Shown: piece by piece, positions 1 to 9,121 of the stretch
Layout of the letters: each line of letters begins with the position of its first letter
How positions within the stretch are numbered: position 1 is the stretch's first letter
Source: a virus
Strand: one strand, 5' to 3'
DNA length: 64,000 nucleotides
IMG/VR virus record: IMGVR_UViG_3300042319_001471
Span: 62,001-126,000 of that record
Made by a program: the position numbers and the translations under genes
The notes under the pieces: model-generated
What the model saw: the letters and a program-made list of their open reading frames with translations, nothing else
What the model was told of the DNA's origin: nothing
Databases searched by the model: none

Positions 1-360
1 AATTTGGATGAATTGGGTGTCCATTTGATGAATATTGCGGAGGGATTGTCATACAAGATCAATTTCATCCGTTATTCCAAGTCTTGGAAACAGGAAATGG
101 TCGGGGATGCGGTGTTGAAAATGTATGCAGCTTTGGAAAAGAAGCTCTATAACATCGAATCGGAATACAACCCATTTTCCTATTTCAACCGCATTGCTTG
201 GAACGCTTTCTGTAACCGCATCAAGAAGGAAAACGGTCAACACAAGGGTCTGGAGGATTACAAGGAGATGGTGTATATGGAAAGCATGAGTGGGCCGGAT
301 TCCATGGGACATGTATATGTGAAACCGAATTTGGAGGGAGATGAGTATGATGACGAATAG
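1..360 (+). CDS. 55: Late-transcription sigma factor gp55-like (5' partial)
   Basis: C-terminal ~119 residues of a T4 gp55-type sigma factor, the subunit that directs RNA polymerase to phage late promoters together with the sliding clamp. The frame is open to the window edge, so the N-terminus is missing. The core around residues 55-77 (NPFSYFNRIAWNAFCNRI) is the sigma-2-like helix typical of gp55. Its position directly before gp47/gp46 matches the 55-47-46 order of T4-like phages. The acidic tail ends at the start of the next gene. It fits the many TAAATA late motifs seen in this window. Family assignment is by remembered motif and synteny. Confidence 0.85.
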   Translation, partial: NLDELGVHLMNIAEGLSYKINFIRYSKSWKQEMVGDAVLKMYAALEKKLYNIESEYNPFSYFNRIAWNAFCNRIKKENGQHKGLEDYKEMVYMESMSGPDSMGHVYVKPNLEGDEYDDE

Positions 361-649
361 CATGAACTTACAACAAATTAAATCGCAAGCATCTCTTGAT
401 CAGAGATTGTTGATTGAAAAAGTGGAAGGATTGATTCGATCAGAATACGACAAGGATGAATTATTGAACGAAGTGAGAAAGGATTATCTCGACAGGGTTC
501 AGCAGAAATCTGCTAAAATTATTGATCAATATACACCGTCTTTTGGACGAGATATGATGTGGAGAGATAACTACCACATTGAAAGTTTTTTCCGAAATAT
601 TGGAGATGTGCTTAATGAAACAGCAAAAGAATATGATAAAGAAAAATAA
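341..649 (+). CDS. Hypothetical small charged protein
   Basis: About 102 residues, no family recognised. It overlaps the end of the gp55 gene; GGAGGGAG lies just upstream, so initiation could be at 341, 347 or 350 (three close in-frame ATGs). It is rich in Lys, Asp and Glu and predicted helical. It also overlaps the start of the gp47 gene, suggesting translational coupling in a 55-orf-47-46 operon. Confidence 0.6.
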   Translation: MSMMTNSMNLQQIKSQASLDQRLLIEKVEGLIRSEYDKDELLNEVRKDYLDRVQQKSAKIIDQYTPSFGRDMMWRDNYHIESFFRNIGDVLNETAKEYDKEK

Positions 650-1652
650 AGTAGCATTATTTTCAGACCTTCATTTGGGTCTATATGGAAATTCGACGGA
701 GTGGCATGAGATAGCCTTAAAATGGGCTGATTGGATCGTCGCTGATTTAAAGAAAAAGAAGATTTCAGACATCTTTTTCCTTGGTGATTTCTTCCACAAC
801 CGTTCGGAGATTTCCGTTCAGACAATTCACGTTGCATCCGAATTGATCGCCAAATTCAAGAATTTCAACCTCTTTATGGTGATTGGCAACCACGATGCGT
901 TCTACAAGAACCGTTCCGATGTCCATAGCTTGGGATTCCTCAAGGGTCATGATAACATCACCATCATTGACCAGAATTTGGAATTTGATGCGTTTGGTAA
1001 GAAATTGCTATTCGTTCCATGGAACCATGAATTGCCGGAAGGTAAATTTGATCACATCTTTGGACACTTTGAAATTCAATCATTTCAGATGAACAATTAC
1101 AAGGTTTGTGATCATGGATTCCAAGTTATGGATTTCCTAGCATCCCGAACAACCAACGTTTGGTCTGGTCATTTCCATACTAAGAGTATCAAGAAATACA
1201 ATGAGGGAACAATCCGCTATATTGGCAATACCTTTCCCCACGATTTCAACGATTGCGGAGATGATAAGGGCTATCACATTCTGAATCTGGAAGATGATTC
1301 GGTGGAATTCGTGAAGAATACGGTGTCTCCAGAATTTATCAAAATTCCCCTGTCCAAGATTAAGGACTACAAAGCGGAGGATGTGGAAGGAAACATCGTA
1401 AAGCTGATCATTGACAAGGAGATGGATGATGATAAGGTGGAGAAGTTAAAGATTTACCTGTCCAACTTTGCTCCATTCCGCCTCACAACGGAATACAACG
1501 TGGCAACCAAGACAATCGGGGATGTTGAACAGGTGGATTCCATTGATATTGTGGGAATGTTTGACGAGTTCTATGAACAATTGAATTTAGAACCAGATAA
1601 ATTGGTAAGAGTTAAAAAAATCAACGACGAATTGTATGAAAAGTGTAGATGA
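615..1652 (+). CDS. 47: Recombination nuclease subunit gp47-like (SbcD/Mre11 family)
   Basis: Calcineurin-like metallophosphoesterase, the nuclease partner of gp46 in recombination-dependent replication and end resection. All family metal motifs are visible: SDLHLG (motif I, about residue 17), GDFFH (about 56), GNHD (about 94) and GHFH (about 188). About 345 residues, the usual length for T4 gp47. The frame is open from a TTG at 579, but ATG at 615 or 633 gives an N-terminus that begins close to the SDLHLG strand as in the family. Followed by a 66-residue gene and then the two gp46 pieces. Confidence 0.9.
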   Translation: MKQQKNMIKKNKVALFSDLHLGLYGNSTEWHEIALKWADWIVADLKKKKISDIFFLGDFFHNRSEISVQTIHVASELIAKFKNFNLFMVIGNHDAFYKNRSDVHSLGFLKGHDNITIIDQNLEFDAFGKKLLFVPWNHELPEGKFDHIFGHFEIQSFQMNNYKVCDHGFQVMDFLASRTTNVWSGHFHTKSIKKYNEGTIRYIGNTFPHDFNDCGDDKGYHILNLEDDSVEFVKNTVSPEFIKIPLSKIKDYKAEDVEGNIVKLIIDKEMDDDKVEKLKIYLSNFAPFRLTTEYNVATKTIGDVEQVDSIDIVGMFDEFYEQLNLEPDKLVRVKKINDELYEKCR

Positions 1653-1836
1653 GGAATTTCCCGTAAAGGATGGTTATATTCGGGTGTATGAAGACCACAC
1701 TGGTAGGTGGTATAAGGATTACACACAGGAAGAATATGATGAAGCGTTCAATTCAATTGAAATGCAAATATTTCGTGATATTATTCAAGAAGAGATTGAT
1801 AAAGAAGTTATCCAAAAAATGAAACAATGCGGATGA
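1636..1836 (+). CDS. Hypothetical 66-residue protein
   Basis: Small acidic protein, no family recognised. Its ATG lies inside the last codons of gp47 (17-bp overlap) and it ends 9 bp before gp46-N, so it is probably co-translated with them. The N-terminal half is aromatic and strand-like (GYIRVYEDHTGRWYKDY); the C-terminal half is helical. Confidence 0.6.
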   Translation: MKSVDEEFPVKDGYIRVYEDHTGRWYKDYTQEEYDEAFNSIEMQIFRDIIQEEIDKEVIQKMKQCG

Positions 1837-1845
1837 TAAAATAAT

Positions 1846-2763
1846 ATGAGACGAATAATTTATAAAAATTTAAAAGGTCAAAATTTCCTCAGTGTGGGAA
1901 ATGACCAAATATCGGTTGACTTCCAATCAGGATTTAATCTGATCACTGGTAGGAATATTGATAATCCAGATCGTGTGAACGGTATTGGAAAATCAGTTAT
2001 GGCCGAACTTTTCTATTTCGCATTATTCGGTAAAACCATCCGTGAAATTAAAAAGGATTTCATCATCAACAACATCACCAAAGGAAAGGGTGCCATTGAG
2101 CTTACGTTCGACGTAGAGACGGAGCAAGACGTTCAGACATACACGATAAAGCGGCAAGTCAAACCAAGCACTGTGACGCTTCTGAGATGCGAGGAAGACA
2201 TCACCAAGGATTCCATTGCCAACACCGACAAATTCATCTGTGATTTGATCGGTTCCAATCCTGTGATTTGTCGTAGTTGTGATATTTTATCTCTTTCGGA
2301 TAACATCCCATTCATGGCAAAGAAACCTGAAGAGAAGCGCAAGTTCATCAATGACATTTTCTCTCTGGAAGTCTTTGGTAAGATGAGCAACGAATTGAAG
2401 ACTTTGATTCGTGATAATAAAGGGGAGATGAACATTTCTTCTGCCAAGTTGGAAGAAATCAATAACACATTGGAAACCCTAAACAAGCAGCAAGAAGATT
2501 ATTTGAAGAAAGTCCAAGAGCGGGAAGCGATTCTTGATCAAAAGCGCAAAGAAATTCAGGAAAAGATTGATGAAACATCTGAAAAGATTGCTAAAACATC
2601 TATTATGGATATTTCTACCATCCAAACGGAGAAAGAGAAGTGGGATGATGCTTGGAGAAAGCTGGATGGAAAGATCGGTCATGTGAATAACGAAATCTCT
2701 TCCAAGGAGACTTTGAGGAAGCTGAAGGTGAAAGAAATTGAACAAATTGAGAAAGTGATATGA
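1846..2763 (+). CDS. 46: gp46-like (SbcC/Rad50) N-terminal half
   Basis: N-terminal ATPase lobe plus first coiled-coil arm of the gp46 recombination exonuclease subunit. Walker A is NGIGKS (about residues 45-50), preceded by GRN and a small insertion; the Q-loop/lobe II region (KPEEKRKFINDIFSL) follows, and from about residue 200 the sequence is a long coiled coil. The ORF stops after KVI, just where the zinc-hook cysteines would come; the hook and second half are in a separate gene at 3061. The two parts total 595 residues, close to an undivided gp46. The stop overlaps the next ATG (ATGA), so translation is coupled. SF-type nuclease partner gp47 is upstream. Confidence 0.85.
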   Translation: MRRIIYKNLKGQNFLSVGNDQISVDFQSGFNLITGRNIDNPDRVNGIGKSVMAELFYFALFGKTIREIKKDFIINNITKGKGAIELTFDVETEQDVQTYTIKRQVKPSTVTLLRCEEDITKDSIANTDKFICDLIGSNPVICRSCDILSLSDNIPFMAKKPEEKRKFINDIFSLEVFGKMSNELKTLIRDNKGEMNISSAKLEEINNTLETLNKQQEDYLKKVQEREAILDQKRKEIQEKIDETSEKIAKTSIMDISTIQTEKEKWDDAWRKLDGKIGHVNNEISSKETLRKLKVKEIEQIEKVI

Positions 2764-3068
2764 AAAAACAACCAATATTCGTTATTGAAAAAAGTAGGGT
2801 TGAACACTGGATAAACCATCAATCTCATTTTACACAAATTCCTTATTCATTGGATTGGGGTAAGTTGACATCTATTGAAGATTTTCTAAATGTTTTAGAT
2901 AATGAAAAATCTGATGGTGATTATATTAGAATGTCTAAATTATATGATTTGTTGAATAAATTTAAAACCTATAAATTGTTACCTAACGCTAATAGAATGA
3001 TTGATCGTGTTTTTGCTATATGCAAAACGGAGAGAAAAGATTTAAACGAAATTTTGAAAAATGATTAA
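2760..3068 (+). CDS. Unknown small gene inserted between the gp46 halves
   Basis: 102 residues, no homology recognised; no endonuclease, intein or intron motif is visible. Start overlaps the gp46-N stop (ATGA) and its stop overlaps the gp46-C start (ATGATTAA), so all three are translationally coupled. Base use is more AT-rich than the flanking gp46 pieces (runs such as TTTTAGATAATGAAAAATC), consistent with later acquisition. Predicted helical and basic. Could be a cargo or morphogenetic insert, or a remnant of a mobile endonuclease; function unknown. Confidence 0.7.
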   Translation: MKKQPIFVIEKSRVEHWINHQSHFTQIPYSLDWGKLTSIEDFLNVLDNEKSDGDYIRMSKLYDLLNKFKTYKLLPNANRMIDRVFAICKTERKDLNEILKND

Positions 3069-3933
3069 ATGTGACAAGTGCCTTCAAGAAATTCCCCATA
3101 CACATGTGGAACATCTGGAGAAAATGAAGGAGCAATATCAATCCGAATTGGATAATATTGTTGAGGAAATTGATAAATTGAAGGAAGATAAATCCCAATT
3201 TCATTCCAAAAAAGAAAAGGTTCAACAAAAGGTAGCTGAATTTCAAGACCAAATCAACGAAGCTAAAGTCACCAAGCAGAAATTGGAAGGTCTGGAAATT
3301 AGTCTCAAACAATACAAGGAATCTCTGGATAATTTGAAGTTGGATGAATTACCCAAACCAGCTTTTGAGGAGAATATCATCAAGACGCAGGAGAGATATG
3401 ACACGGAACGTGATAATTTCCTATTGCTCAAGCAGAAATCGGAAGATTATGAGGTGTGTAAATTCGTTCTGGGAGAAGAAGGTGTCCGTAGCTTTGTGGT
3501 GAAGAGACTCCTTTCCATGATGAACGCAAGTATCCAGCAATATATTAATGATCTTGGTATGTCCATTCGTTGTAAATTCGATGAATACTTTGATGAACAG
3601 CTTTCCAATGACAAGGGCAAGGAAATTTCTTACTGGAATCTGAGCGGTGGAGAACGCAGAACTGTCGATCTCGCGTGTGCATGGGCATTCAAGGATTTGA
3701 AAAGGAAGATTTCAGGAGTGTCATCTAACGTGGAATGGATAGATGAGGTTTTTGACGCGGCGTTTGATGAGAGGGGGTTTGATTTATTGGTAGAACTCGT
3801 CAAAAAAAGAATTGAAAAGAACGATTTGGCTGTTTATGCAATTTCCCATAGAAAGGAAATATTGAAACAAGTCACGGGATCAATTATTGAACTTGAAAAA
3901 GAAGGTGGGATTACTAGAAGAATAAACAATTGA
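3061..3933 (+). CDS. 46: gp46-like (SbcC/Rad50) zinc hook and C-terminal half
   Basis: Starts MIKCDKC, so the CxxC zinc hook is at residues 4-7, followed by the second coiled-coil arm (to about residue 140) and the C-terminal ATPase lobe. ABC signature LSGGE (about residues 197-201), Walker B/D-loop segment WIDEVFD (about 225) and the H-loop SHR (about 262) are all present. The N-terminal lobe is encoded at 1846-2763. The split is at the hook apex, so two chains could still pair along the coiled coil to rebuild a functional gp46. A late-type promoter follows at 3940. Confidence 0.85.
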   Translation: MIKCDKCLQEIPHTHVEHLEKMKEQYQSELDNIVEEIDKLKEDKSQFHSKKEKVQQKVAEFQDQINEAKVTKQKLEGLEISLKQYKESLDNLKLDELPKPAFEENIIKTQERYDTERDNFLLLKQKSEDYEVCKFVLGEEGVRSFVVKRLLSMMNASIQQYINDLGMSIRCKFDEYFDEQLSNDKGKEISYWNLSGGERRTVDLACAWAFKDLKRKISGVSSNVEWIDEVFDAAFDERGFDLLVELVKKRIEKNDLAVYAISHRKEILKQVTGSIIELEKEGGITRRINN

Positions 3934-3939
3934 CAAATG

Positions 3940-3947
3940 TATAAATA
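3940..3947 (+). promoter_or_regulatory. Late promoter, TATAAATA
   Basis: Perfect T4 late consensus TATAAATA in the gap between gp46-C and the glycosyltransferase, 15 nt before ATG 3963. A second TAAAT lies at 3952. Confidence 0.7.
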
Positions 3948-3962
3948 TGGATAAATCTCTAC

Positions 3963-5153
3963 ATGTTTGTTCAGCCATTCAGCAGTCCTTTTCCTAAGAA
4001 TCCCTATTCGGTAAAAACCCCCACTCAAGAACCCCCTAAAAGGGGTAATACTTATCTAAACTTTGCCGCCGACAGGGGAGGTTGTGGTCAATATCGTATA
4101 GGATGGAGTGAGAATCACATCAATATGTGCGGATTGGGAGACTCCACCACAATCACCAAAATGGTTCTCAACAAGGATTGGTATCAGGATGTAAAAACCA
4201 TCAAGCTGCAACGTCAGTGTTCCACTCAACAGAAGGAGTTCTTCAAATTCCTCAAGAGCATCCAACCCGAATGCGGATTTAAGATTGTCTATGAGGTGGA
4301 TGATGTGGTATTCCACGAAGAGATTCCTGATTATAATTCATATAAACATGCATTTGCTTCCGATGAGATTCGTCAGAACTGTGTGGACATGATGAACATG
4401 GCGGATGAGGTGACAGTGACATGTAAATACATGCGTGATCTTTTCATCGAGAAGACGGGACAACAGAAGACTTCAGTAGTCCCCAATTTCCCCCCCGAAT
4501 GGTGGATTGGACATCACTATAATTATGGTAAGGTCATCCAGAATTTTGATAGAAATAAAAAGAAACCACGCATCCTTTATTCAGGATCGGGAGCGCACTT
4601 TGATGTGAAGAATGTCACGGGACAACAGGATGATTTCTCCCATGTTCTGAAATTCATCATTGATAATCGCCACAAGTATCAGTTTATTTTCATTGGTGCT
4701 TATCCCCCTCCCCTTCATCCTTATGTTAATAACAAGGAGATTGAATTCCACCCTTGGCAATCTTTGATGGATTACCCTAAATTCATCGCTTCTTTGAATC
4801 CCCAATTGCTTCTTGCGCCCTTGAAGGACATACCATTCAACAGATCAAAATCCGATATCAAATACATCGAGGGAGCTTGTTTGGGTATTCCTTGCATGGT
4901 GCAGGATATGGTGACGTATGAGGATGCTCCCGATTTCCTTAAATTCACAGATTCTACCGATTTGGAACAGAAGGTGGAAACGATTCTAAATTACAAGAAC
5001 CGTTCCAAATATTACAAGCTGGTTCCAGAGCTTAGAAAGCTTGGGGAAAGCAGATTCCTTGAAAGACCGGAGAATATCGGGGCATTCTTGGAGCCACTTA
5101 ATACAGCATGGGGTGATCCATCCCGTAGGTTCATGAAATATTGGAATGATTAA
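3963..5153 (+). CDS. Glycosyltransferase (GT4-like, GT-B fold)
   Basis: 396 residues. Likely transfers a sugar from an activated donor; the acceptor (phage DNA, virion or host glycan) is unknown. Visible features are a Gly-rich N-terminal region (GGCGQYRIGW, about residue 36), an interdomain strand with the VYEVDD motif (about 102), a strand PRILYSGSG (about 200) that starts the C-terminal Rossmann domain, and an SDIKYIEGACLGIP motif (about 298) typical of the donor-binding site in family GT4-like enzymes. Preceded by a perfect late promoter. One of four glycosyltransferases in this window. Confidence 0.75.
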   Translation: MFVQPFSSPFPKNPYSVKTPTQEPPKRGNTYLNFAADRGGCGQYRIGWSENHINMCGLGDSTTITKMVLNKDWYQDVKTIKLQRQCSTQQKEFFKFLKSIQPECGFKIVYEVDDVVFHEEIPDYNSYKHAFASDEIRQNCVDMMNMADEVTVTCKYMRDLFIEKTGQQKTSVVPNFPPEWWIGHHYNYGKVIQNFDRNKKKPRILYSGSGAHFDVKNVTGQQDDFSHVLKFIIDNRHKYQFIFIGAYPPPLHPYVNNKEIEFHPWQSLMDYPKFIASLNPQLLLAPLKDIPFNRSKSDIKYIEGACLGIPCMVQDMVTYEDAPDFLKFTDSTDLEQKVETILNYKNRSKYYKLVPELRKLGESRFLERPENIGAFLEPLNTAWGDPSRRFMKYWND

Positions 5154-5155
5154 TT

Positions 5156-5815
5156 ATGAAAAAAGATGATAAAATTTTGGGAATTATTTACGAGTCTATC
5201 AGATTTGGCGATATCGTTCTGATTGATGAACCCGATTTTGGATGGGACGGGATATTTGAATCTATCCCCCACAATGATTTATTCCTTCTGGAATCATTTG
5301 AGAAAATCAAAGACAAAGAACCGTTTGATGACGGCGTTTTTGATGCGTATGAGATTGAATTGAAAAATGGTCAGAAATTCCAAGTAACTTTGAGCTACAA
5401 CAATGCCAAGCGTATCCGCGATATTTCAAACAAAGCTTCCCTTGAAGCGGAACACAAGAATCAGATGGAAATTGTTTCAGGATATGAACCATTTTTAAAT
5501 ATCCAAGATGGAGAATATGTGATGATGGTTGAGTTCAAGGATTCCAGTGGGCGACATGATGACACTGGAAATGTGGGAATCCATGCCTTGGAATTGTTTG
5601 AGATGTTGAAACAATCATTCATCCACAGTGTTCAAGGTGGATTCGCGGACAAGTTGGTTGGTATCATGATGAGAGTTGATAAGAACAATCCAAGACGGAT
5701 GAATTTCTATAAAACATTGCTGAAACGACATATCAGCAAGGACTTCCCGAACATTTTTGTCGATCCCAATACAAACAGTGCAAGGGGATATGATTTATTG
5801 GTTGCTACCAAGTGA
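5156..5815 (+). CDS. Hypothetical protein
   Basis: 219 residues, no family recognised. Two apparent parts: an N-terminal strand-rich acidic domain and a C-terminal alpha/beta part (EYVMMVEFKDSSGRHDD, then helix). Starts 2 bp after the glycosyltransferase in the context TTAATTATG and ends 34 bp before the polymerase start. Soluble, no signal or membrane segment. Confidence 0.65.
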   Translation: MKKDDKILGIIYESIRFGDIVLIDEPDFGWDGIFESIPHNDLFLLESFEKIKDKEPFDDGVFDAYEIELKNGQKFQVTLSYNNAKRIRDISNKASLEAEHKNQMEIVSGYEPFLNIQDGEYVMMVEFKDSSGRHDDTGNVGIHALELFEMLKQSFIHSVQGGFADKLVGIMMRVDKNNPRRMNFYKTLLKRHISKDFPNIFVDPNTNSARGYDLLVATK

Positions 5816-5849
5816 TTGACTTAGAAAGAACCTGTGGTAATCTGTTGAT

Positions 5850-8357
5850 GTGTATAGGAACTGTGTTTACAACAATCGGGAAAGAAAGATCACACTTTTT
5901 TCATGGAATGAGAATGGGGAGCGCATCCGCGAAGAACATGATTTCAAGCCCTACATCCTTTTGGAAGACAAGAAGGGAACGGAGAAGTCCATATATGGGA
6001 CATCTCTCACGAAACGCGAATTTGCCAGTGGATACGACAGGAATAATTTCGTAAAAGATAGTAATATTAAGCGGATTTATGAGAATTTGCCACCATATCA
6101 GCAATTCCTGATTGATAATTATTGGTCTGTTTGTGAGGATGATAATTTCTCCCAACATCCTTTGAAGGTGGCTTATTTTGATTTGGAATGCCCGAATTCC
6201 TCACATTTTCCCGAACCGGAATTAGCTGAATCGATAATCAATCTGATCACGATCTATAATTCCGAATCCAAGATGTATCATGTATTTGGATTGAAGAATT
6301 TTCACACCACGAGAGATGATGTGAAATATTATTGGTGCAAATCCGAAGAGGAGTTGCTTAAATCATTCATCAAATTATTTCAAAAGGAAGGTTTCGATGT
6401 TTTAAGTGGTTGGAACATAGCAGCATTCGACGTTCCATATCTTGTAAATCGAATCACCTTTCAATTGGGGAAGGAATGGGCTGATAAGCTGTCCCCAACA
6501 GGTAGAATTTATGAAAAGACCAATCCAAACGGTAAATTTGGAATGCCATCCAAGGAATATGTGGTCGAAGGATTGTCAATCCTTGATTATTATGTGATTT
6601 ATCAGAAGTTCAATCTGGAGAAACAGGAATCGTATAAGCTGGATAACATCGGGGAAGTTGAATTGGGGATTAATAAGGTAGCTCACGAAGGCAATCTCTG
6701 GGAACTCGCAAAGAATGATTGGAATACCTACACTGATTACAATATACGCGATGTGGAAATCGTTGTGGGGTTAGATCAAAAAAAGGGATATATCAATCTC
6801 ATCCGATTCCTTGCATACACCGGATTATGTGATCTGGAAAGCGCAATCAGAACACTTCCAGCAATGAACGGAGCAATTGCCATACGCGCCCGTATGCGGG
6901 GGGAATACATTCCCACGTTCATTCGTCCCGTGACGGATTTCCGCGCTCCCGGTGGCTATGTGGCAGAACCAAAAATTGGGTTTGCGGAGAACATCGTATC
7001 CTTTGATGCCAATTCCCTGTATCCATCGGTGATGATTTCCTTGAATCTCTCTCCTGAAACGAAGATTGGGAGGGTGGAGAAGGATGGGGATAAGGTAAAA
7101 ATCCATCATGTTTCTGGTAGGTTATTTGAGATGACACCTGAGAACTTCAAGAAATTCATTGATGAGGAACAAGCGGCTTTAACCAAGGCTGGATTTCTAT
7201 TTTCCCAAAAGAAACGCGGACTGGTTCCTGAATTCTTAGATAATCTTTACACTAAACGTAAAGAGATGAAAAACAAGATGATGGAATGCCGTAAGAACGG
7301 GGATAAAGAAGGGGAGCAGAAATTCGATAGCATCCAATACGCTTACAAAATCCATCTCAATTCCCTGTATGGTTATATGCTCAACAAATATGCTCCCCTT
7401 GGAGATGAGGATATTGGAACATCGGTTACATTGACTGGACAAGCGGTAATCAAGAAGAGCAATGATCTGTTTCAGGATTATGTAAGAGAAAATCTACCGG
7501 ATTTGTCAGAATCCTTATTACAACAAAGTTGTGTTTACGGTGATACGGACAGTATATTTTTATCTTTAAAACAATTTGGGCTAGAAACCGCATCCGATGA
7601 ATTTTATAAGCTGTGTGATGATATTGAGGATTATATTAATATAAATATAACAGAATGGGCAAGAAAAGCCCTGAGAAGCACTGATCCACGTTTTGTGTTC
7701 AAGCGGGAAACCATTTGTGATAGCGGAATCTTCATCGGTAAGAAATATTATGTCCTTCATGTTTTGGATGATGAGGGAACCAAGGTGGACAAGTTCAAGT
7801 ATCGGGGAGTTGATGTTGTGAAAACAACGATGCCCAAGAAGGTTAAGCCTTATGTTAAGAAAGTTATTGAACATATGATAACGTCTCAATCTTTGAAGGA
7901 AACCAATGATATGTTCAACGAGGCTTATGAGGAATTCAAGAATCTATCCATTGCGGAGATTTCCAAGATTTCCAGTATGAACAATTTTGCAGAATATTCC
8001 TCAAGGTGTAATGGTATGAACACTGTGAAAGGTATGCCATCCCATCTGAAAGCCGCTTATTTTCACGACATGATCATGGAACAGAACGGATGGGGTTCCA
8101 AATATGAGAAATTCAAGTCGGGAGACAAGGTTCGCATGGTATATGTTAAGAAACCCAACAAATACAATCTGGATATGATCGGATTCAAGGGGGACTGGCC
8201 AGAAGAATTTGATAACATCTTCACAGTTGACTTTGAAAAGATGTTTAGTAAAGTGTTTTATGCAGCGATTGAGAGATTTTATAGGGCAGTGGGTTGGAAA
8301 TTGAGAAAACCCAGCGAAAACTTAACCGTAGAATTGGATGACTTGTTTGGAGAATAA
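5850..8357 (+). CDS. 43: DNA polymerase, family B (gp43-like)
   Basis: Replicative polymerase with 3'-5' exonuclease. Exo I DLE is at about residues 111-113 (YFDLECPN), Exo II is SGWNIAAFDVPYL (about 187) and Exo III has YNIRD (about 299). Polymerase motif A is FDANSLYPS (about 384-392), motif B KIHLNSLYG (about 500) and motif C YGDTDS (about 563-568). 835 residues, slightly shorter than T4 gp43. The start is a GTG; the first strands (YRNCVYNNRERKITLFSW) match the family N-terminus and no ATG fits better. Contiguous: no intein or split, unlike gp43 in some T4-like phages. The TTG/ATG-opened frame at 5812 is a shadow. Confidence 0.95.
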   Translation: MYRNCVYNNRERKITLFSWNENGERIREEHDFKPYILLEDKKGTEKSIYGTSLTKREFASGYDRNNFVKDSNIKRIYENLPPYQQFLIDNYWSVCEDDNFSQHPLKVAYFDLECPNSSHFPEPELAESIINLITIYNSESKMYHVFGLKNFHTTRDDVKYYWCKSEEELLKSFIKLFQKEGFDVLSGWNIAAFDVPYLVNRITFQLGKEWADKLSPTGRIYEKTNPNGKFGMPSKEYVVEGLSILDYYVIYQKFNLEKQESYKLDNIGEVELGINKVAHEGNLWELAKNDWNTYTDYNIRDVEIVVGLDQKKGYINLIRFLAYTGLCDLESAIRTLPAMNGAIAIRARMRGEYIPTFIRPVTDFRAPGGYVAEPKIGFAENIVSFDANSLYPSVMISLNLSPETKIGRVEKDGDKVKIHHVSGRLFEMTPENFKKFIDEEQAALTKAGFLFSQKKRGLVPEFLDNLYTKRKEMKNKMMECRKNGDKEGEQKFDSIQYAYKIHLNSLYGYMLNKYAPLGDEDIGTSVTLTGQAVIKKSNDLFQDYVRENLPDLSESLLQQSCVYGDTDSIFLSLKQFGLETASDEFYKLCDDIEDYININITEWARKALRSTDPRFVFKRETICDSGIFIGKKYYVLHVLDDEGTKVDKFKYRGVDVVKTTMPKKVKPYVKKVIEHMITSQSLKETNDMFNEAYEEFKNLSIAEISKISSMNNFAEYSSRCNGMNTVKGMPSHLKAAYFHDMIMEQNGWGSKYEKFKSGDKVRMVYVKKPNKYNLDMIGFKGDWPEEFDNIFTVDFEKMFSKVFYAAIERFYRAVGWKLRKPSENLTVELDDLFGE

Positions 8358-8360
8358 ATT

Positions 8361-8669
8361 ATGAAAAAATACGATATTATAGAAGATAGAGAAGAACTTG
8401 AAAAAAATATAAGATGGCAATCTGAGAGGACTGCTCACTGTGTAAAACGAATTGATGAATTTCTAGAGGAATGGCAAACAGAATTTGGTAGAAAGCCCGT
8501 ATTACAATCATGTATTGCTGGTATTGAATTTTTTGAATATCTATCGAAATCAGGATTTTCTAAAATTGTCGATGGGAATGAGATATGGTTGACATTATAT
8601 GGGGTAGTCATTGAAGTGTATCGGGATTGGTCTGTCCACCCTCTTTATATTGAACTTAATTTGCAGTGA
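8361..8669 (+). CDS. Hypothetical protein
   Basis: 102 residues, no family recognised. ATG in TAAATTATG context 3 bp after gp43. Acidic, mixed helix/strand. Ends in a TGA that overlaps the GTG start of the next gene. Confidence 0.6.
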   Translation: MKKYDIIEDREELEKNIRWQSERTAHCVKRIDEFLEEWQTEFGRKPVLQSCIAGIEFFEYLSKSGFSKIVDGNEIWLTLYGVVIEVYRDWSVHPLYIELNLQ

Positions 8670-8857
8670 TATTACAGTTAAATCCCACCATACCGATAGT
8701 TACCCCGAAAGGAAAGGGTTACGCGCATTTGATTATAGATTATTCCCAAGAACATGATCTATATTGGGTTTGTTTTATAAATGACACCAAAGAATGCTGG
8801 ACATTTTCAAATTCTGAGATAAGAATAGATAACAACATAACATTACAAAGAATATGA
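8666..8857 (+). CDS. Hypothetical 63-residue protein
   Basis: Small beta-rich protein starting at a GTG that overlaps the upstream stop (GTGA). The pattern VTPKGKGYAHLIIDYSQEHDLYWVCF followed by W and polar residues resembles small SH3-like or KOW-like beta barrels of phage accessory genes. Ends in an ATGA overlap with the next gene. No function assigned. Confidence 0.6.
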   Translation: MILQLNPTIPIVTPKGKGYAHLIIDYSQEHDLYWVCFINDTKECWTFSNSEIRIDNNITLQRI

Positions 8858-9105
8858 CACCCCAAGACGCTTATTTGAAAGGATTGACGGACGCAGAAAA
8901 CCGAATCATTGACAACCTGATCAACCTTCTGAACGATCCCAATCATGACGTTCCTTTTCCCAATCCCAAGTTGGAGATCGTAAGACACATTATTAAAGAT
9001 CGTTGTGATTATTATCATGATTTAGCCAAGCGTAATAATAACATGGGTAAGTCTTTTAAGAAAAAATTGAAAGAACAGAAAGAATACCTTGAAAAAACCA
9101 GATAA
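8854..9105 (+). CDS. Hypothetical helical protein
   Basis: 83 residues; starts with the ATGA overlap. Helical and basic at the C-terminus (SFKKKLKEQKEYLEKTR). No family recognised. Part of a coupled run of small genes after gp43. Confidence 0.6.
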   Translation: MTPQDAYLKGLTDAENRIIDNLINLLNDPNHDVPFPNPKLEIVRHIIKDRCDYYHDLAKRNNNMGKSFKKKLKEQKEYLEKTR

Positions 9106-9121
9106 TGAGGTAAGTTAATAC

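Noticed and set aside
1846-3933. Sequencing frameshift as the cause of the gp46 split
   Set aside because: A 300-bp intact ORF lies between, with clean coupled overlaps on both sides.
5812-6054. 80-residue ORF overlapping the gp43 start
   Set aside because: Out-of-frame shadow; gp43 motifs fix the real frame.
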